The notes under the pieces: generated by a model
The model's database searches: none
Told to the model about the DNA's origin: nothing
What the model saw: the letters and a program-made list of their open reading frames with translations, nothing else
Translations under genes and position numbers: made by a program
Assembly: GCA_032433765.1 (NCBI GenBank)
Contig: JAVIAB010000041.1
Location: forward strand, 77,676,335 to 77,740,334
Origin: Megaustenia siamemsis
Taxonomy: Eukaryota > Mollusca > Gastropoda > Stylommatophora > Ariophantidae
Length of the DNA stretch: 64,000 nt
Reading direction: 5' to 3'
Part shown: piece by piece, positions 44,563-55,384 of the stretch
How the letters are laid out: each line of letters starts with the position of its first letter
Numbering within the stretch: position 1 is the stretch's first letter

Positions 44563-44935
44563 CCGACAATCATACTCAATGCACGTCGGGCACGTCCAAA
44601 AGAGCTCAAATCTTCTCCCCAGAATGTTGCTCAGTATGTGGAGACTGGTTACTCCAGATATGTGCTGATTAGTTACTCCTCTGCTCTTTGCACATAGCGT
44701 TCTTTTCTGGTGTCTCCAGCCTTGACCCAATGGTCACTCATTCTGGACATAAACATACATTTATGATCATTGACTCAATCATTAACGCGCCCTATCTCCC
44801 TCAGTGCATTCATAATGTCATCTCTGTCCATTGCACATCTGCCATTCGAGTTAGGCTGTCACTCGTTTTAACATATGTGCAAGCATGTAATTTTGTCCGC
44901 AATGACGACAATGGTCACTGAAACTTACGGCCTGG
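44563..44935 (-). mobile_element. Probable LINE 3' end with AAACT tail
   Basis: Organisation resembles the RNase H LINE 3' end at 43,024: minus-strand decayed codons with Cys/His residues, then CTGGAGTAACCAGTCTCCAC ATACTGAGC and a terminal repeat tract. The homology is weak and the family assignment is inference. Confidence 0.5.
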
Positions 44936-45244
44936 TGAGGGTTCAGTCCTGCCAGGTTTTAGTAGCGCGTTCACACAACAGACAGATTCTAGAGGGTGGA
45001 TGATGATCTTTTGATGATTGTAAAGAAATGACAACGCTACGGTTTGTCCACGTAAGCGATTCTCCGGCCTGACAAAAATCTTTCAGCGAGGGGATAATGA
45101 TAGGTGGAAAAAGATATGTAAGGGAAATAATGTGGTAGAAAACATCAACATATGTACAGGTCTCGTCTTTGATAAGTCCCAAAGAAGGACTGAAGAGAGA
45201 GATAAATGAAGGAAGTTGATGAAGTTTGTTAATCATTAGTACCC

Positions 45245-47240
45245 AATCACTCTAGGGAGAAGGTTGTCACATCCTCTCTTTTGTACGCAACCTCCGCTGG
45301 GAGAAGGTTGTCACAGCCTGTCTTTTGTACGCAACCTCCGCTAGGAGAAGGTTGTCACAGCCTGTCTTTTGTACGCAACCACAGCTGGGAGAAGGTTGTC
45401 ACAGCCTGTCTTTGGTACGCAACCGCCTATAGGAGAAGGTTGTCACAGCCTGTCTTTGGTACGCAACCACCGCTGGGAGAAGGTTGTCACAGCCTGTCTT
45501 TGGTACGCAACCACCGCTGGGAGAAGGTTGTCACAGCCTGTCTTTTGTACGCAACCTCCGCTGGGAGAAGGTTGTCACAGCCTGTCTTTTGCACGCAACC
45601 ACTGCTGGGAGAAGGTTGTCACAGCATGTCTTTGGTACGCAACCACCGCTGGGAAAAGGTTGTCACAGCCTGTCTTTGGTACACAACCACCGCTTGAAGA
45701 AGGTTGTCACAGCCTGTTATTGGTACGCAACCACCGCTGGGAGAAGGTTGTCACAGCCTGTCTTTTGTACGCAACCACCGCTGGGAGAAGGTTGTCAAAG
45801 CCTGTCATTGCCACGCAACCATCGCTGGGAAAAGGTTGTCACAGCCTGTCTTTTGTACGCAACAACCGCTGGGAGAAGGTTGTCACAGCCTGTCTTTTGT
45901 ACGCAACCACCCTAGGGAGACGGTTTTCACAGCCCGTCCTTTGTACGCAACAACCGCTGGGAGAAGGCTGTCACAGCCTGTCTTTGGTACGCAACCACCG
46001 CTAGGAGAAGGTTGTCACAACCTGTCTTTGGTACGCAACCACCACTGGGAGAAGGTTGTTACAGCCTGTCTTTGGTACACAACCACCCTAGGGAGAAGGT
46101 TGTCACAGCCTGTCTTTGGTACGCAACCACCGTGGGGAGAAGGTTGTCAAAGCCTGTCTTTGGTACGCAACCACCCCAGGGAGAATGTTGTCAAAGCCTG
46201 TCATTGGTACGCAACCACCCCAAGGAGAATGTTGTCAAAGCCTGTCATTGGTACGTATCCACCCCAAGGAGAAGTTTGTCACAGCCTGTCTTTGGACGCA
46301 ACCACCCTAGGAATAAGGTCGTCACAGTCTGTCTTTGGTAAGCAACCATCGCTGGGAGAAGGTTGTCACAGCCTGTCTTTAATACGCAACCACCACTGGG
46401 AGAAGGTTGTCACAGTCTGTCTTTGATACGCAACCATCGCTGGAAGAAGGTTATCACAGCCTGTCTTTGGTACGCAGCCATCCCAGGGAGAAGGTTCTAA
46501 CAGCCTTTCATTGTAACGCAACCACCCCAGGGAGAAGGTTGTCACAGCCCGTCATTGGTACGCAACCACCCCAGGGAGAAGGTTAACAAAGTCTGATATT
46601 GGTACGCAACCACCCCAGGGAGAAGGTTATCACAGCCTGTCTTTGGTACGCAACCACCCCACGGAGAAGGTTGTCACAGCCTGTCATTGGTACGCAACCA
46701 CCCCAGGGAGAAGGTTATCATAGCCTGTCATGGTACGCAACCACCCCTGGTAGAAGGTTGTCACAGCCTGTCTTTGGTACGCAACTACCCTAGGGAGAAT
46801 GTTGTCACAGCCTGTCATTGATACGCAACCACCCCAGGGAGAAGGCTGTCACAGTCTGTATTTGGTACGCAACCACCGCTGGGAGAAGGTTATCACAGCC
46901 TGTCATTGGTACGCAACTACCCCAGGGAGAAGGTTGTCACAGCTTGTCTTTGGTACGCAACCACCGCAGGAGAAAGCTGTCACATCCTGGCATTGGTACG
47001 CAACCACCGCTGGGGGAAGGTTATCACAGCCTGTCATTGGTACGCAACCACCGCTGGGAGAAGGTTGACAAAGTTATTTTTGGTACGCAACCACCCCAGG
47101 GCGAAGGTTTTCGAAATCTTTAATAGGTATCCAACCACCGTTGGGAGAAGGTTGACAAAGTATTTCATTGGCACACAACTACCGACTGTGAGAAGTTGGT
47201 CGAAGTCTGTTATTGGTACGCAACCACCCACGGGGTTGTC
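45245..47240. repeat. 44-bp minisatellite, about 2.0 kb
   Basis: About 45 copies with GGGAGAAGGTTGTCACAGCC and TGTCTTTGGTACGCAACC. ACCGCTG variants dominate the left half and ACCCCAG variants the right half, with the last units strongly diverged. Overlapping open frames of up to 240 codons are artefacts. Confidence 0.96.
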
Positions 47241-47514
47241 AGATGAAGAAGTAGAAGAAACCTAACCAGAATCACAACTATTTGACGTCATTGTGGGATT
47301 TCATCACGCATCTTGTGTGTAATCCGTGAGTTGTAAAAATAAAAATGAACTTATAATTTTAAAGTTTAGTTTATGTCTGTTGTCCTTGAGTTAACGCCCC
47401 TGATGGTTTCAGTTCGCAAACAAAAGGTACACACTACGTTTCCCCAGGCATCATGTTCCCCAAAATAATGGTTTGAGTAAATATTGAAGTTTAAAAAGAG
47501 AAACGTAAAATTAC

Positions 47515-47639
47515 CGTCGTAAATGATTACATAGTCATTGTAGCATGTTGGCCAGGGTCCCTCTATGTTAAAATTCAGCAGATTCAAGACAACAATATGG
47601 GATGAAGACGCTGTGATGACCCACTGGCAGTACGTATTA
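47515..47639 (-). CDS. CUB2 exon M
   Basis: Central part of CUB2, 125 nt (41 full codons, one fewer than most M exons). A TTTCCAG acceptor precedes NTYCQWVITASSSH with Cys2. The exon continues LLNFNIEGPW, PTCYNDYVIIYD with Cys3, and ends at a GTAATT donor in phase 1. Glu in NIEG and Asp in NDYV are the first two ligands of the usual CUB calcium site. A 2.0-kb array of a 44-bp repeat lies just downstream in the M-to-C intron. Confidence 0.94.
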
Positions 47640-47798
47640 CTGGAAATAGAAGGTAGTATAACTGAAGGAGTCTGCTACTGAATAAAAAATAAGATTACTG
47701 CTGCTAGTTAGTGTACACACTTTACAGTGTGTATATGTCAATGGCATATCAATTTTCTGAAATCATATTACACATAATATTGTTGTGACGATCAATTG

Positions 47799-48060
47799 AC
47801 AGGAGCCTATGTGGCTGAGTGTTTAATGTGCTCGCTTCCTGATAATGAGGGATCGAGTTCGAGCCCCAGGAGTGGTGGTTTTCTTTTTTTTTTTTTGAAC
47901 CGACAGGGCTTCGGGGTTCACCCATTCTCTAATAATGTGTACCAGGTATTTTTCTGTGAAGTAAAGGCGACCTGGCGTGATACCGACCACATAAGCCAAC
48001 AAATCTCGTGGTCTTGGAAACCTATTGGTCGTGAACGCTAGATATCCCATTCGCCTTTAA
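47799..48060 (+). mobile_element. tRNA-derived SINE (type B)
   Basis: Head GAGCCTATGTGGCTGAGTGT (A box region), GAGTTCGAGCCCCAGGAG (B box), a T-run, then CGGGGTTCACCCATTCTCTA, GTGTACCAGGTATTTTTCTG and AAGTAAAGGCGACCTGGCGT GATACCGACCAC. The most complete type B copy. The shared ATTTTTCTGxGAAGTAAAG segment indicates types A and B have a related body but different heads. Confidence 0.85.
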
Positions 48061-48099
48061 AGCGCGGAGGAAAAGTTTACTTAATTGTTTTAACAATTG

Positions 48100-48380
48100 C
48101 GTATGATGGCTATCCCGTATGAAGTCCAAAAGGTTTCGCTTTCAAATCGTATGTTGATAATAATGAACTGCACATATCCCAACAAAGAATTGCACAAAAA
48201 TGGGAAACTACGTTTTAAAAAGACATGGCATTCTTATGTAGGGAGTCATGAACGACGACAGGGGACAGTAGGTCTGTACGGCTGACGTCACCTGGTGTCA
48301 AAGACAAGCAGACATCATTAACAGTCTTAAAGAGATGGGTCCAACAAAGATGTCTTTTACACAATAACAAGACATGGTCT
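48100..48380. other. Intron sequence, nothing recognised
   Basis: No gene recognised; short frames have no domain similarity I can see. Confidence 0.4.
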
Positions 48381-48600
48381 AGACTGTGTGAATTTGGAAC
48401 GAAGATCGGTGTTGCCCGAGAAGGACGATATTCGGGACGAATGAGAGGATTTATCAACCAAAGTCCGAACTGGCACAATTAATCGCTGTTTGATAATGAA
48501 CATTTTGAGGACAAGATCGGAGCACCTATGGGTGTGTCCGGAGTCTTGTGACGATAATCTTAATAAAACATAACATAACATAACATAACAACAGGAGACT
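48381..48600 (+). mobile_element. Possible retroelement 3' end with (ATAAC)n tail
   Basis: A segment ending TCTTAATAAAACATAACATA ACATAACATAACA. The terminal pentanucleotide repeat suggests a LINE or SINE 3' end on the plus strand. No homologue elsewhere in the window. Confidence 0.4.
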
Positions 48601-48883
48601 GAAGCCCCTTCCCTATGGGTAATCTGATGACGTGAAACTAACTTTACCACAGTCGTGCTCTCATGTGATGTACAACACCCCCCCCCACCCCGTGTTTCAT
48701 CAAATGGTAACTGTATACATCAATAACATTGACAACAGGAAGTAACACCTCGGTATCAGGTGGAAAATAACTATTTTAATACATGCAGTCCTTCAACACA
48801 TCTGAATCACACGCTCACAGATGTAGATCAACATATATTTTTTTACAGTTGTTATTTGCCAACCATACTGTTTAAAAGAGACG

Positions 48884-49165
<282 letters not shown>

Positions 49166-49339
49166 AGAGATCAAATGAGAGATAGAAGGAGTGTGGTATA
49201 ATTGGAATATTACTTACAAAAACACACACATACATACATACACATATATATCACATTTTTCGTCCTCTCAGACAGTTTAGTAGAGGCTACATGTTATTTT
49301 GGGGAGGATTTTTATATCGTACAACTTCTCTTGTGGCTA

Positions 49340-49870
49340 ATTCTACCAATGTTTGACAAACATATCCGATCATAGAATTTACATGTCAGGCCCACTGAGC
49401 CACAGGGTGTTCCATCTTTTTTCCAGGTGTCTTTTCTCTGTCACGTTTTGCCATAAAACAGCTTCAAATGATGTTATACTATTTGTCAGACAGGCTCGCC
49501 ATGATGTGCGATCCCTTGCCAGATGTATCCAGTCATTTTCACAGATAAAGAAGTCATTCAGAGATAATTTACACATATCTTGATCTCGTAGTTTAGATCT
49601 GTAGATTTGTCTTTTTCTGTGTATTAGTTTACCATATTTGCTTAGGAATGCGGTTTACTTCCATTTGATGGACGCACCTCATCCATCTTAACCTTTGGCT
49701 ACTGAGCATTGACATGATTGTTGGGGCATGTAGCAGTGCTGTAAAGTTGGATATTTTGTCCTGCCACTTGGTGTACATTATTCTGCGGAGACTTCGCATG
49801 TGGACGATATTTAGTCTGTTTTCTTTAATTGAGTATGCTGTCCATGTTTTAGACCATATAATCGTGTGCC
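49340..49870 (-). mobile_element. LINE C-terminal fragment
   Basis: Minus strand: MRSLRRIMYTKWQDKISNFT, MSMLSSQRLRWMR, then KLIHRKRQIYRSKLRDQDMC, NDWIHLARDRTSWRACLTN. It corresponds to the LYG..W, RWLGH and AADR..WR region of RTE-type LINEs, frame-broken. Confidence 0.75.
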
Positions 49871-49889
49871 GAAACGTCGTTCAATATGT

Positions 49890-49900
49890 GTATATATATT

Positions 49901-49944
<44 letters not shown>

Positions 49945-49950
49945 GTGTGT
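49890..49950. repeat. (TA)n(TG)n microsatellite
   Basis: TA repeats followed by TG repeats. Confidence 0.93.
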
Positions 49951-50184
49951 GTGCTCGTGTGTCGATGTTAATGTATGTACACCGCTTAAAACTAAAGATG
50001 AGACGTATAATGAGTTTGTAACAGAACCTCTCTAAGATAGGACGGATTGTGCGTGTTGAGTTATAAAACATTGCTTCACACGTACATCGTGGGGACGTTA
50101 ACACAATTCTGTATTGTTGTATCTTGTGACTATTTTTGTGTGTTAAAAACTTAGCAAACTATGGTCTTAATGTGTTGATCTTAC

Positions 50185-50266
50185 TCTGGATAAGTGCTGG
50201 GGTAATGTGGTGACGTCAGGTAATTAGCACTTTCATTGGCCCAAAGCGTTCCTTCTCCACATTTAT
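50185..50266 (-). CDS. CUB2 exon N
   Basis: N-terminal third of CUB2, 82 nt, with a CTACAG acceptor and GTAAG donor. It reads DKCGEGTLWANESANY then LTSPHYPSTYP, giving Cys1 and the CUB TSPxYPxxYP motif. It enters in phase 1 and leaves in phase 2. The CGxxxLWA start is shared with CUB3 and CUB5 but not with CUB4 and CUB6, which hints at two ancestral N-exon types. Confidence 0.94.
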
Positions 50267-50639
50267 CTGTAGCATGAAATACACTTACTTTACAAACAAT
50301 ATGTGTTTTGCACGTTTGACATTTTAGTTAAATTAATTCATTACAATTTAAAGGAAACAATACGTTAGTTATCAGTGAAAATAAAACAGAAAATAGTTGA
50401 TTACAAGAGTATAACGGCTCTATCATAGTAAAAGTCGTTTTAAAATAAATGTAATAATGTTAAGGGACATGCAAGATAAATAATTATAATCATCATCATA
50501 ACTATGACAGTTACCTCTACTTAAAGATGTATTATGATGAACTAGTGACAGTATACACGTTAAAGAACGCATACTCCAGGCCATCTAAAGGAAATTGTAT
50601 CTGGCTACATAATCAGTGTTATCGATCCAGTAAAACGTA

Positions 50640-50850
50640 CTTTTTTCATGACCCATAATTGTGGATGATATAGTCGGTATCACGCCAGGTCGCCTGCACT
50701 CCTCAGAAAATCTATGGGGATATTTTTTTGTTTTGAAGCTACGTGAACAGTAAACCTTGTCAGTCGATATAATCCGCATTTGTAGGAATTGAACCCCGTC
50801 CCTTCTGCTCAGGAAGCGAACGGACTAACGACTCTGCCACCAAGGAATTA
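50640..50850 (-). mobile_element. tRNA-derived SINE (type B)
   Basis: Reverse orientation: TATAGTCGGTATCACGCCAG GTCGCCTGC, GATATTTTTTTGTTTTGAAG, then GGAATTGAACCCCGTCC (B box) and CGGACTAACGACTCTGCCAC (A box head). Confidence 0.8.
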
Positions 50851-50963
50851 TCAATCCATTGTCACAGACAACACTGCCAGTGCCAAGTTTATGTAGATGC
50901 CTCTAAAATGACTAGATACTGCAGTAACAAATGAGGCCTTTGAGTTCACGCAAGCCATACTTC

Positions 50964-51092
50964 TATGAAGGCGTAATACCGACCACTTTCCCCCAGAAAA
51001 TCATGTGCTAAAGTTCTGTACAATTTATGGTCACTAACACCATATTCCCTATACGCCACTTGGCGTGACGGGGGAGCTTTACTTACTGTTTA
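50964..51092 (+). mobile_element. SINE (type A) 3' fragment
   Basis: AAGGCGTAATACCGACCACT, AAATCATGTGCTAAAGTTCT, CTATACGCCACTTGGCGTGA CGGGG. Lacks the tRNA-like head. Confidence 0.85.
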
Positions 51093-51296
51093 TACGTCTA
51101 TGAATGTATATTATTATATGCATGTGTAATATAGTTTAGTTGTGTAGGGTTTCAGATAGAAGGGGGGAATAACAGTGCAGACTGGAAGTCACATATTTAT
51201 TTATCAGTGGTCATTTGAGTGTTACATCATCAAAATCTTGCGTACGGTGTTGGTCACGTGATGAATACTGAAAGACAGCTTATTGGTTAGGTTTCA

Positions 51297-51660
51297 GTGA
51301 GTCGCCAGCAAGTCATCGGAGACATCATATGTGACCCGAAAAGTGCAGACTGTACGTGCAAGGAAAACGTACGACGGGTCAGACTGCACTCTCAAATGTC
51401 CGGACAACTGTTTCAACGACACCTGTGAACAGTCAACCGGGAACTGTACATGCAAGGGAACGTTCTATGGGTCAGACTGCACTCTCAAATCTCCGGACAA
51501 CTGTTTGAACGGAACCTGTGAACAGTTAACCAGGGCATGCGTCTCGTATGTCGATGATTCCCACGTTAAGAAGAGTTTGCCGACTACAACACACCCAAGC
51601 ATATGGATACCTTTCGCGATCGCTGCTCTTCTACCTCCTCTTCTGCTTGTCTTGAATTAA
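51297..51660 (+). pseudogene. EGF-like repeat and hydrophobic tail fragment
   Basis: Plus strand, antisense to the CUB gene. Two MEGF-like EGF units: GDIICDPKSADCTCKEN, GSDCTLKCPDNCFNDTCEQS, TGNCTCKGTFYGSDCTL and PDNCLNGTCEQL, then a spacer and a C-terminal hydrophobic segment IWIPFAIAALLPPLLLVLN before the stop at 51,660. The tail could be a membrane anchor or GPI signal. Comparing the two CTCKG units shows one extra base in an A run near 51,365 that shifts the frame, so the upstream half and the long open part are in different frames. TTTCAG at 51,291-51,296 could be a splice acceptor. It may be the last exon of a nested gene, or a stranded fragment; no partner exon was found. Confidence 0.6.
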
Positions 51661-52500
51661 GCCATGGGTATATGTGCTGGCCATGGTTCATATCTTAGTG
51701 TATATCCGTGCTAGCCATGACTCATATCTTGTTGGGTGTCTGTGCTGGCCAGGGTTCATATCTTAGTGTGTGTCTGTGCTGGCCATGGTTCATATCTTAG
51801 TGTATATCCGTGCTAGCCATGGCTCATATCTTGTTGGGTATCTGTGCTGGCCAGGGTTCATATCTTAGTGTGTGTCTGTACTAGACATTGTTCATATATT
51901 GGTGTGTTTCGGTGAAGCCATGGCTCATATCTTAATGTGTTTCTGAGCTAGCCATGGGTCATATCTTGAGGTATTTCTGAGCTAGCCATGGCTCATATCT
52001 TGGTGTGTTTCTGTGCTAGCCATGGCTCATATCTTAGCTTGTGTGTGTGTGTGTGTGTGTGTGTGCTAGCCATGGCTCATATCTTGGTGTGTGTCATGTT
52101 AGTTATATCTCATATCTTGGTGTGTCCGTGTTAATCATGTCTCATATTTTTATGTATGTCTGTGTTTAGTCATATCTCATATCTTAGTGTATATCTGTGT
52201 TAGTCATATGTCATATCTTTGTGTGTGCATATCTATGCCAGTCGTATGTCATATCTTTGTGTGCATGTCTATGTTAGGCATGTGTCATATCTCTGTGTGT
52301 ACATATCTATGTTAGTCATATCTCATATCTTTGTGTGCATGTATATGTTAGTCATGTGTCATAACTTTGCGTGTATGTCTGTGTTAGTCATAACTCATAT
52401 TTTGATGAGTGTCAGTGTTAGTCATATCTCGTATCGCTTTTTGCATGTCTGTGTTAGTCACATCTCATATCTTTGTGTGTGCATGTCTGTGTTAGTCACC
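51661..52500. repeat. About 40-bp minisatellite, degenerate
   Basis: Around 20 units with CATGGCTCATATCTTGGTGT GT and CTGTGCTAGC, drifting to GTTAGTCATATCTCATATCT TTGTGTGCATGTCTGT on the right. Contains a (TG)n run near 52,037-52,062. Confidence 0.9.
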
Positions 52501-52860
52501 TCTAGTGACTCGGGCAGATGGTGCTCGAAAACCTGGGAGGGCCGACCATCTAAGGGTAGAATCCCCCTACAGAAAAGACAATCTGCTGCCTTGCAGGAAG
52601 ATTGGGGACAATCAAAGGCTAAAAAAAGCAAACCTGAATAAATTGCTGGCTGAAATCAGATGCACAAGGCCACTGTCGCAGAACACAGTGCAACGTTTTA
52701 ACGGGTGTTCAATCAGAGTGGATCTGGCAGACTCTAATTGTGATGTTCTGTCTGTGGGGGCGTTCAACACACTTAACCTGACAGCTGACTTCATGTGAGA
52801 GTCTGGGATCCTACTCTGATTGAGTCCTGATCGCAGAAAGAGAGAGAGAATGTGCGGGAC
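52501..52860 (+). other. Unassigned higher-GC segment
   Basis: Follows the minisatellite abruptly. A 97-codon plus-strand frame (52,505-52,798) has no domain I recognise, for example RKDNLLPCRKIGDNQRLKKA and DSNCDVLSVGAFNTLNLTAD. The compositional jump suggests an interspersed element fragment, but I cannot name it. Confidence 0.35.
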
Positions 52861-53204
52861 AAGTAAGTCAAAGATGATAAGAAGAGGGATAAGAAATTAG
52901 ATGATACAATAAAAGGAATTTTAACAGAATATTAAGAGAATCAGGAGATTACTTATTAGGAGAATACACTGATTGGCTGTTGTTGCAGAGATAGTTCAGA
53001 AGGAAGAGAGTAATAAGTTTCGATTGTAGGGATCTAGAATGTTCTGTTGTGCTGCTCCATTAAAGCACTCAGTGAGAGCTGTTTATGATTGAGATAATTT
53101 CCTGACATTTGATTCCATTCGATTTTCTTTGCTTAATGTTTCCATGTTACAAGTCTGTCCATTGTCTTAGATCACGTGCCATTCCATAAAAATAGGTGCC
53201 TGGG
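52861..53204. other. Intron sequence, nothing recognised
   Basis: No feature recognised. Confidence 0.4.
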
Positions 53205-53445
53205 TCGCGATAGCTCAGTGGTTAGTGAGCTGGACTACTAAATACAAGAGATCGAGTTAGATCATCATTCCAGTTCACCACGCCTTAATGGGTACATGAT
53301 TTTCTTTCTGGAAAAGTAAAGCAGCACGGGCGTAATACCGACCACATTGCCATAAAAATCATGCGATGAAGGTCTGTAAAAATATGGTCACTAACACCAT
53401 ATTCCCGATACGCCACGTGGCGTGATGGGGCTCTTTACTTTGCTA
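53205..53445 (+). mobile_element. tRNA-derived SINE (type A)
   Basis: GGTCGCGATAGCTCAGTGGT TAGTGAGCTGG (A box), a damaged B box region (ATCGAGTTAGATCATC), GGGCGTAATACCGACCACAT and CGTGGCGTGATGGGGCTCTT. It ends 128 bp from the CUB1 C exon donor. Confidence 0.9.
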
Positions 53446-53572
53446 TTAAAGAACATGCTCGATTAAAATAGAAAGCCAAACTACATTACACAATATGTAG
53501 ATAAATATGACAGTTATTTCACCAATAATGACACCACGATGGTCAAGAAAGAAATGCAAGAGACGACATTAC

Positions 53573-53731
53573 CTATTTTCTTCTGGGCGATGTACTCGAA
53601 AACAAAGCCAGCGTATGTCGAAATGGAATCAGATGTAAACGCAATAGTCATGGAGCTTCCCGAGCTTGTGAAAGTTGCATTAGAAACAATTCCACACAGA
53701 GAGCGCATAGTCGGAGAGCTTGTGCTGTTAC
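53573..53731 (-). CDS. CUB1 exon C
   Basis: C-terminal third of CUB1, 159 nt, between a TATAG acceptor and a GTAATG donor. It carries Cys4 in RSLCGIVS, the beta-strand motif ATFTSSGSSMTIAF, and AGFVFEYIAQ. It enters and leaves in phase 1, so it joins the M exon at 59,725 through a split Gly codon (YDG|NS). SDS in FTSDSIS retains the aspartate of the CUB calcium site. The intron upstream (6.0 kb) is dominated by a 25/36-bp satellite, an RTE-like LINE fragment and a SINE. Confidence 0.94.
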
Positions 53732-54029
53732 CTATAAACGATCAATATTGAAACAAGTTATATCTCTCTATAACGCTATAACATTCTGTACTCTATTTAG
53801 AGCTCAATACAAAAGACTTATTAATTCCAATTCATTGAATATTTTATGGCAATTCTACTCTACCACGAGCTTGGATTTTCTTAACACTCATCAAATTAAA
53901 CTCATATGTTTATTAATTCATTTATTACAACCGTAGTGTTTATTCATTCATTTCTTACAACCGTAGTGCTGTGTAAATTACATTTTGTGTGTAATTATTT
54001 CGCCTCACTTTCTCTACTCATCGCTTCAT

Positions 54030-54565
54030 CCCTTCATCCATTTGGTGCCGTCTATACATCAAACGTTGCCAACATGGAGCGCCATTTTATTGTTTTCTCT
54101 CTCTATCTCTCTCTTGTCTTAATGGTGCACGTTGTCCTAGTTTCACTTGTCCATCTTTTGATGTGATAAGTTCACTTGATGTTGGTCTGCCTATGACTCG
54201 TCTACCGTGTACCTTCCCTTCCAATATGTCTTTTAGGAGGGTATTGTGTCTCCTTACATGTCCCAAAAAGTTCAGTTCTCTTGTTGGGATTATGTTAAGT
54301 AGTTCTATTTTGAATTGCCAGCTCTTTCAGAACTTCACAGTGTGTGGTCTTTTCCTGCCTCTATTCTACCCATTTTTCTATAGCTCCCCATTTCAAAGAC
54401 TTATATTTTCTACTCTATGCTCTAATTGAATGTCATGTTTAATGTCTACACCATACTTGTCACAGGAGTGATGATCTAATATATCATTTTACAATTCGTA
54501 GTTTTAGCCCAGATGTTATCTTCTTTACTTGTGTTATACTTTTCATGTTAAATTGTATTTTTGTC
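54030..54565 (-). mobile_element. RTE-like LINE 3' fragment
   Basis: Reverse-oriented and diverged relative of 33,385-33,900: GGTGCCGTCTATACATCAAA CGTTGCCAACATGGAGCGCC, CTTGTCCATCTTTTGATGTG, TCTGCCTATGAC, AATATGTCTTTTAGGAGGGT. Frame-broken. Confidence 0.8.
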
Positions 54566-54574
54566 ATTTCCTTC

Positions 54575-54805
54575 ATAGGGCAACAAACCAGCATATGACT
54601 AACATACTTTAATGTATATGACTAACATACATAGTTACCAGCATGTGACTAACATGTACTTAGCGGTGTGTAACTGGCACATGTACTTACCTGTATGTGA
54701 CTAATATTCATACTTACCAGCATGTGACTAGCATGCACTTACTGGCATGTAACTGGCATATGTACTCACCTGTATGTGAATAATATATACACCTACAAGC
54801 ATGCG
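54575..54805. repeat. About 60-bp minisatellite
   Basis: Four units built on TGTGACTAACATGTACTTA and GTATGTGACTAATATTCATAC. Confidence 0.8.
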
Positions 54806-54889
54806 ACAAAAATACAACCTTACAATGTAGAGGAAAACAAATAATAATAATAATATAGGGTAATAACGTTAATATAAAAATAAAAACGT

Positions 54890-55335
54890 TCAACTTCAAT
54901 GTTAAGTCATTCCTATTATATGGCTGTGAAACATGGCGAACAACTAAATTTACAATCACGAAGATACAGACTTTCATTAATGGATGCTTACGCAGAATAA
55001 AAGGATGGAAATGGCAGGACAAAATCACAAGCATTGAATTATGGAAATGTACCAGTCAAATACCAGTGGATAAAGAGATACATCGAAGACGATGGCGCTG
55101 GATAGGACACACTCTGCGAAGGCCAAACGAGAGTATTACACAACAGACCCTTTTTTGGATTCCCCAGGGGAAAAGACAAAGAGGAAGACCAAAGAATTCT
55201 TGGAGAAGACAGATAAAAGCAGGGATGAAGATGTGGGGAAGACATGGAATGATCTTAAAAGATTGGCAAAAAACAGAACAACTTGGAAAGTGTTTGTTGA
55301 AGGCCTATGTTCCACAGGGAGATGAAAGGTAGTAG
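54890..55335 (+). mobile_element. RTE-type LINE C-terminal fragment
   Basis: Plus strand: SFLLYGCETWRTTKF, INGCLRRIKGWKWQDKITSI, ELWKCTSQIPVDKEIHRRRW, RWIGHTLRRPNESITQQTLF, WIPQGKRQRGRPKNSWRRQI and the end LLKAYVPQGDER. The frame from 55,066 to 55,332 is open with no stop, so this is one of the better preserved fragments. The IGHTLRRP and NPQGKRxRGRP motifs are typical of RTE-like LINEs in aquatic animals. Confidence 0.85.
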
Positions 55336-55384
55336 ATAGAAGAAAAATATTAAAATATAGGCAGTAGAATCTATGACGGCATGT

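Noticed and set aside
45281..47265. Several 100-240-codon frames in the 44-bp array
   Set aside because: They shift frame from unit to unit and overlap each other; no conserved domain.
52505..52798. A 97-codon frame as a gene
   Set aside because: No recognisable domain, no splice context and an abrupt junction with a minisatellite; listed only as an unassigned segment.
53205..53260. tRNA genes suggested by A and B boxes (also at 13.7, 17.6, 47.8, 59.1 and 63.7 kb)
   Set aside because: Each is the head of a SINE with a conserved body, and none shows a complete cloverleaf.
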